From assembly GCF_902859695.1 (NCBI RefSeq), contig NZ_CADIJL010000027.1:27086-91085 (forward strand): a stretch of 64,000 nucleotides of DNA, read 5' to 3'. This stretch comes from Achromobacter ruhlandii. GTDB taxonomy: Bacteria; Pseudomonadota; Gammaproteobacteria; Burkholderiales; Burkholderiaceae_B. The translations under genes were made by a program, and so were the position numbers. Positions within the stretch are counted from its first letter, which is position 1; each line of letters begins with the position of its first letter. Below the pieces are notes generated by a model, which saw nothing but the letters and a program-made list of their open reading frames with translations, was not told the origin of the DNA and made no database searches. This document shows, in pieces, positions 61,854-64,000 of the stretch.

Positions 61854-62855
61854 TCAGTTCCTCCGCGCGCCGTCCGTGCGCTCGATCCGCACCACGTCGC
61901 CCTTGTCACCGCCCAAGCGCAGCTCGGCCGCACCAAAGAGGCGATCCACGATGTAGTACGGCGCACGGAAGCGGTAGTTCACCAGTTGCCCGTCGCCCTG
62001 CGCACCGATCACGAACAGCGGCGGCAGCTCGCCTTGCGCGATGCCGGCGGGGAACTGGATATAGACCTTCTCGCCGTCATCGAAGGCACGCAGCGGCCTC
62101 CACGGCGGATTGCTGCCGCTGACCGCGTAGCGGAAGCGGATCTTCTCCAGCGACAAGCCGGTATCGACCGGCGCGGCGGCGCTGGCCGCCTGCGCCTGGC
62201 GCTGCAAGGCCAGCATCTTGTCCTTCGGGTACTCCCACGACACCGACGCCATCCACGTCTTTTCGGTCGAGGTCAGCTCCAGCAGGTAGGTGCGCCGGCT
62301 GGTGGTGATGACCAGATTCGTCTTGAGGCCCGAGCGGATGGGCTTCACCATCACGTTGACCCGCAGCGCATCACCGCTGCCGCTGGATGTGTCGCCCACG
62401 ATCCAGCGCACCGTATCGCCGGCGGCGACCGTCACCAGTTCCTCGCCGGGCTGGAGCGCGATCACGGTCACGCGGCCCACGGCCGCATAGACCTGATACA
62501 GCGCGCCATCGGTGAACGGCCACACTTGAATCGCATTGACATAGCCCTCGCGCGTGGGCGCGATGCGGGCCTCGGCGTTGGCACGCGAGACGCGCACGGT
62601 TTCGTCGGCCGGTTCCGGCGCGGGCTTGGCGTCCTCGGCGTCGGGCAATGGCTTCAACTGCGCCGGCAACGCCAGCGGTTCGGGCACCTTGACCACTTCC
62701 ACCGGCAAGGGCGGCTCCGGCAGCGGCTGGGCCTGCACCGGCTCATCGAGCGAGATGGCCGGCGGCGGCTTGCCCTGCGTGGCGCAGCCAGAGAACAAGA
62801 CAGCCGAAGCAAGCAGGATCAACGGCAAGGCGGATTTACGGAAAAGCGGATTCAT
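61854..62855 (-). CDS. trbG: Conjugal transfer protein TrbG (VirB9-like)
   Basis: 333-residue outer-membrane-associated lipoprotein of the type IV channel. Lipobox LFSGC (Cys near 23) after the start MNPLFRKSALPLI. The linker is Pro-rich; the C-terminal VirB9/CagX domain contains VYIQFPAGI, PPLFVIGAQGDGQLVNYRF and YYIVDRLFGAAELRLGG. The start at 62855 overlaps trbF by 4 bp; a start 13 codons upstream lies in trbF. Confidence 0.95.
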   Translation of the reverse strand: MNPLFRKSALPLILLASAVLFSGCATQGKPPPAISLDEPVQAQPLPEPPLPVEVVKVPEPLALPAQLKPLPDAEDAKPAPEPADETVRVSRANAEARIAPTREGYVNAIQVWPFTDGALYQVYAAVGRVTVIALQPGEELVTVAAGDTVRWIVGDTSSGSGDALRVNVMVKPIRSGLKTNLVITTSRRTYLLELTSTEKTWMASVSWEYPKDKMLALQRQAQAASAAAPVDTGLSLEKIRFRYAVSGSNPPWRPLRAFDDGEKVYIQFPAGIAQGELPPLFVIGAQGDGQLVNYRFRAPYYIVDRLFGAAELRLGGDKGDVVRIERTDGARRN

Positions 62856-63556
62856 GGCTTGGCTCCTTCGGAAGAATCCAGTTCGCGGCTCCACGACAGA
62901 CCGTTGACGTAGATGCCCAAGGGGTTCTTGCGCAGGCGCTGTTCGGTGCGCGGGGTCTGCTGCACGATGGAAATCACGGCGTTCCAGCGTTCAGTGCCCG
63001 CCGCGGCGCCATTGACGAAGCGCCGCTCCGTCCAGCGCACGTTGAAAGACGTGTCGCTGGCGCGGGTCACGCTGGTGATCTGCACCGTGACGGATTCCTT
63101 GCCGATACGCGCGAATGGGTCATTGGTGCGCGCGTAGTCGTTGAGCACCACAGCGCCCTTGTCGGTGGTGTAGTCGTAGGCGTCGAGCCAGTTCTGGCGC
63201 ACGACGATGGGGTCGATGGACAGCGAGCGCACCAGCTCGATGAAGCGGCCCAAGTGGTACGCCACTTGGGCATCGCTGGGCCGGTACGGCGTGGCGGCTT
63301 CGCCGACCGCACGCACCTGGCCCGCGTTGTCCACCTCCACGACGTAGGGCGTCACGATGGACTGCGCCGAGCGCCACACCAGGCCGCCAGCCATCAGCAG
63401 CGCGAGCGCGAGGCAGCCGAAGGCCATGAATCGCCAGTTCTTCGCCTGCACGCGGGACGTGCCGATGCGCTCGTCCCACACCTGCGCGGCGGATTGATAA
63501 GGGGTCGCAGGCTGCGGCGTATCTGCATAGCGCACCTGCGGGCGTTTGAATCGCAT
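62852..63556 (-). CDS. trbF: Conjugal transfer protein TrbF (VirB8-like)
   Basis: 234-residue bitopic inner-membrane protein. A membrane segment (about 42-65, NWRFMAFGCLALALLMAGGL) precedes the periplasmic NTF2-like VirB8 domain: VTPYVVEVDNAGQVRAVGEA, then WLDAYDYTTDKGAVVLNDYA. It scaffolds assembly of the channel. SD AAGGAGA lies before the ATG. Confidence 0.95.
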   Translation of the reverse strand: MRFKRPQVRYADTPQPATPYQSAAQVWDERIGTSRVQAKNWRFMAFGCLALALLMAGGLVWRSAQSIVTPYVVEVDNAGQVRAVGEAATPYRPSDAQVAYHLGRFIELVRSLSIDPIVVRQNWLDAYDYTTDKGAVVLNDYARTNDPFARIGKESVTVQITSVTRASDTSFNVRWTERRFVNGAAAGTERWNAVISIVQQTPRTEQRLRKNPLGIYVNGLSWSRELDSSEGAKP

Positions 63557-63574
63557 GGGTGTTCTCCTTGAAGA

Positions 63575-64000
63575 TCAGGAATCGGAATCGCGCAGGCTCG
63601 GCCCTTGGCTGGAACTGCCGCCGTCGCCACCGCGCAGCGTGTGGGCGGCGGTCGTCGCGGCATGGGTGAGCTGTTGGCGTCGGTGCAGGCGCTTGGCCCA
63701 GGCCGGTTGCTCCTGCGGTGCTGACGGCGGCGCATCGCCACTCGCTGAGGACGCGGCTGCTGGCGCATCGGCGCTGAACGCAGCGGCAGCGCGATCGCGG
63801 ATCGAGCGCGCGCCTTGCGCCACCTTCTGCCCGGCCGCCTGTGCGCCGGTCTTGGCGACGTTGCCCACGCCGGCGGCTGCGCCCTTGAGGCCGCCGCCAG
63901 CAGAAGCGGAGCCAGCCTGAAACGCGGACTTCGCGCTGCTGGCGGCCCCGGCGGCGGCACGCGCGCCGCTGCCGGCCAGCTTGGCGGCAGCCGGGGCCAT
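63575..64000 (-). CDS. trbL: Conjugal transfer protein TrbL (VirB6-like), C-terminal part
   Basis: The last 141 residues of TrbL, cut by the window edge. This part is an Ala/Gly/Ser-rich cytoplasmic or periplasmic tail (KLAGSGARAAAGAASSAKSA, with GGGLKGAAAGVGNVAKTG and QEQPAWAKRLHRRQQLTHAA); the polytopic membrane portion lies beyond 64000. The identification rests on tail similarity and on its place upstream of trbF. The ATG at 64000 is an internal codon, not the true start. Confidence 0.85.
   Translation of the reverse strand: MAPAAAKLAGSGARAAAGAASSAKSAFQAGSASAGGGLKGAAAGVGNVAKTGAQAAGQKVAQGARSIRDRAAAAFSADAPAAASSASGDAPPSAPQEQPAWAKRLHRRQQLTHAATTAAHTLRGGDGGSSSQGPSLRDSDS

Larger units (their letters stand above)
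60072..64000. mobile_element. Tn4371-family ICE, trb end (continues beyond window)
   Basis: From the 8-bp attachment sequence onward the DNA carries DUF2274, trbI, trbG, trbF and trbL on the minus strand, the gene order found at the right end of Tn4371-like integrative and conjugative elements, where trbI and DUF2274 are the last genes before attR. The non-coding strip 60080-60240 is visibly lower in GC than the flanks. The integrase, the accessory genes and the other attachment site lie outside the window. Confidence 0.82.

Overview
The window is about 64 kb of high-GC, densely coded DNA. It looks like the chromosome of a betaproteobacterium of the Alcaligenaceae (Achromobacter/Bordetella type). 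The pointers are a Bug-family solute receptor, a DUF4148 protein, a Burkholderiales-type trimeric porin, a six-gene group-2 Mrp antiporter and a Rhizobium-type glycerol ABC operon. No rRNA, tRNA or CRISPR was seen. Species placement is inference from gene content, not from a marker gene.

Layout. 1-4.2 kb: minus-strand drug-efflux operon (TetR regulator, HlyD-type adaptor lipoprotein, ABC ATPase, ABC-2 permease, NodT outer-membrane factor cut by the window edge). 4.4-6.8 kb: NADP-dependent oxidoreductase, DJ-1/PfpI protein and HD-GYP protein. 7-15.8 kb: glycerol regulon, with glpD and glpR on the minus strand and the divergent glpS-glpT-glpP-glpQ-DUF2160-glpV transporter, which ends in a strong terminator. 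15.9-26.8 kb: small genes (DUF4148 protein, lone winged-helix protein, catB acetyltransferase, unknown membrane proteins, porin, hydrolase, DUF2971 pair, thioredoxin-reductase-like enzyme with divergent Rrf2 regulator, acyl-CoA dehydrogenase). 26.9-30.8 kb: minus-strand run of poorly known genes (TPR, DUF2784, membrane Mrr-like nuclease, S4, DUF502). 30.9-36.8 kb: Lrp regulator/dadA and an SbcCD-like pair. 37.3-40.7 kb: DMT exporter, a repeat-built solenoid protein and a Bug receptor. 41.2-47.2 kb: translationally coupled mrp operon. 47.4-60.05 kb: HAD phosphatase/tadA/LD-carboxypeptidase, an ABC-F protein, an MFS carrier, a sulfonate/nitrate-type ABC importer, YigZ, thioredoxin, a luciferase-like oxidoreductase and a VOC protein.

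From about 60.07 kb to the end the DNA belongs to a different replicative unit: the trb end of a Tn4371-family integrative and conjugative element (ICE). An 8-bp sequence matching the attachment core known for that family lies 22 bp after the VOC stop codon. It is followed by non-coding DNA, a terminator, then DUF2274, trbI, trbG, trbF and part of trbL, all on the minus strand. The integrase and cargo lie outside the window.

Most notable: the two ATPases of the glycerol transporter have complementary defects (GlpS has lost the H-loop histidine, GlpT has lost the LSGGQ signature), which predicts one working and one dead ATP site. Other points of interest are the ICE junction, a perfect 16-bp inverted repeat before the HD-GYP gene, a long leader with a possible PP-rich peptide before the DMT exporter, a possible structured RNA after mrpG, and a His-rich extension on the LD-carboxypeptidase.
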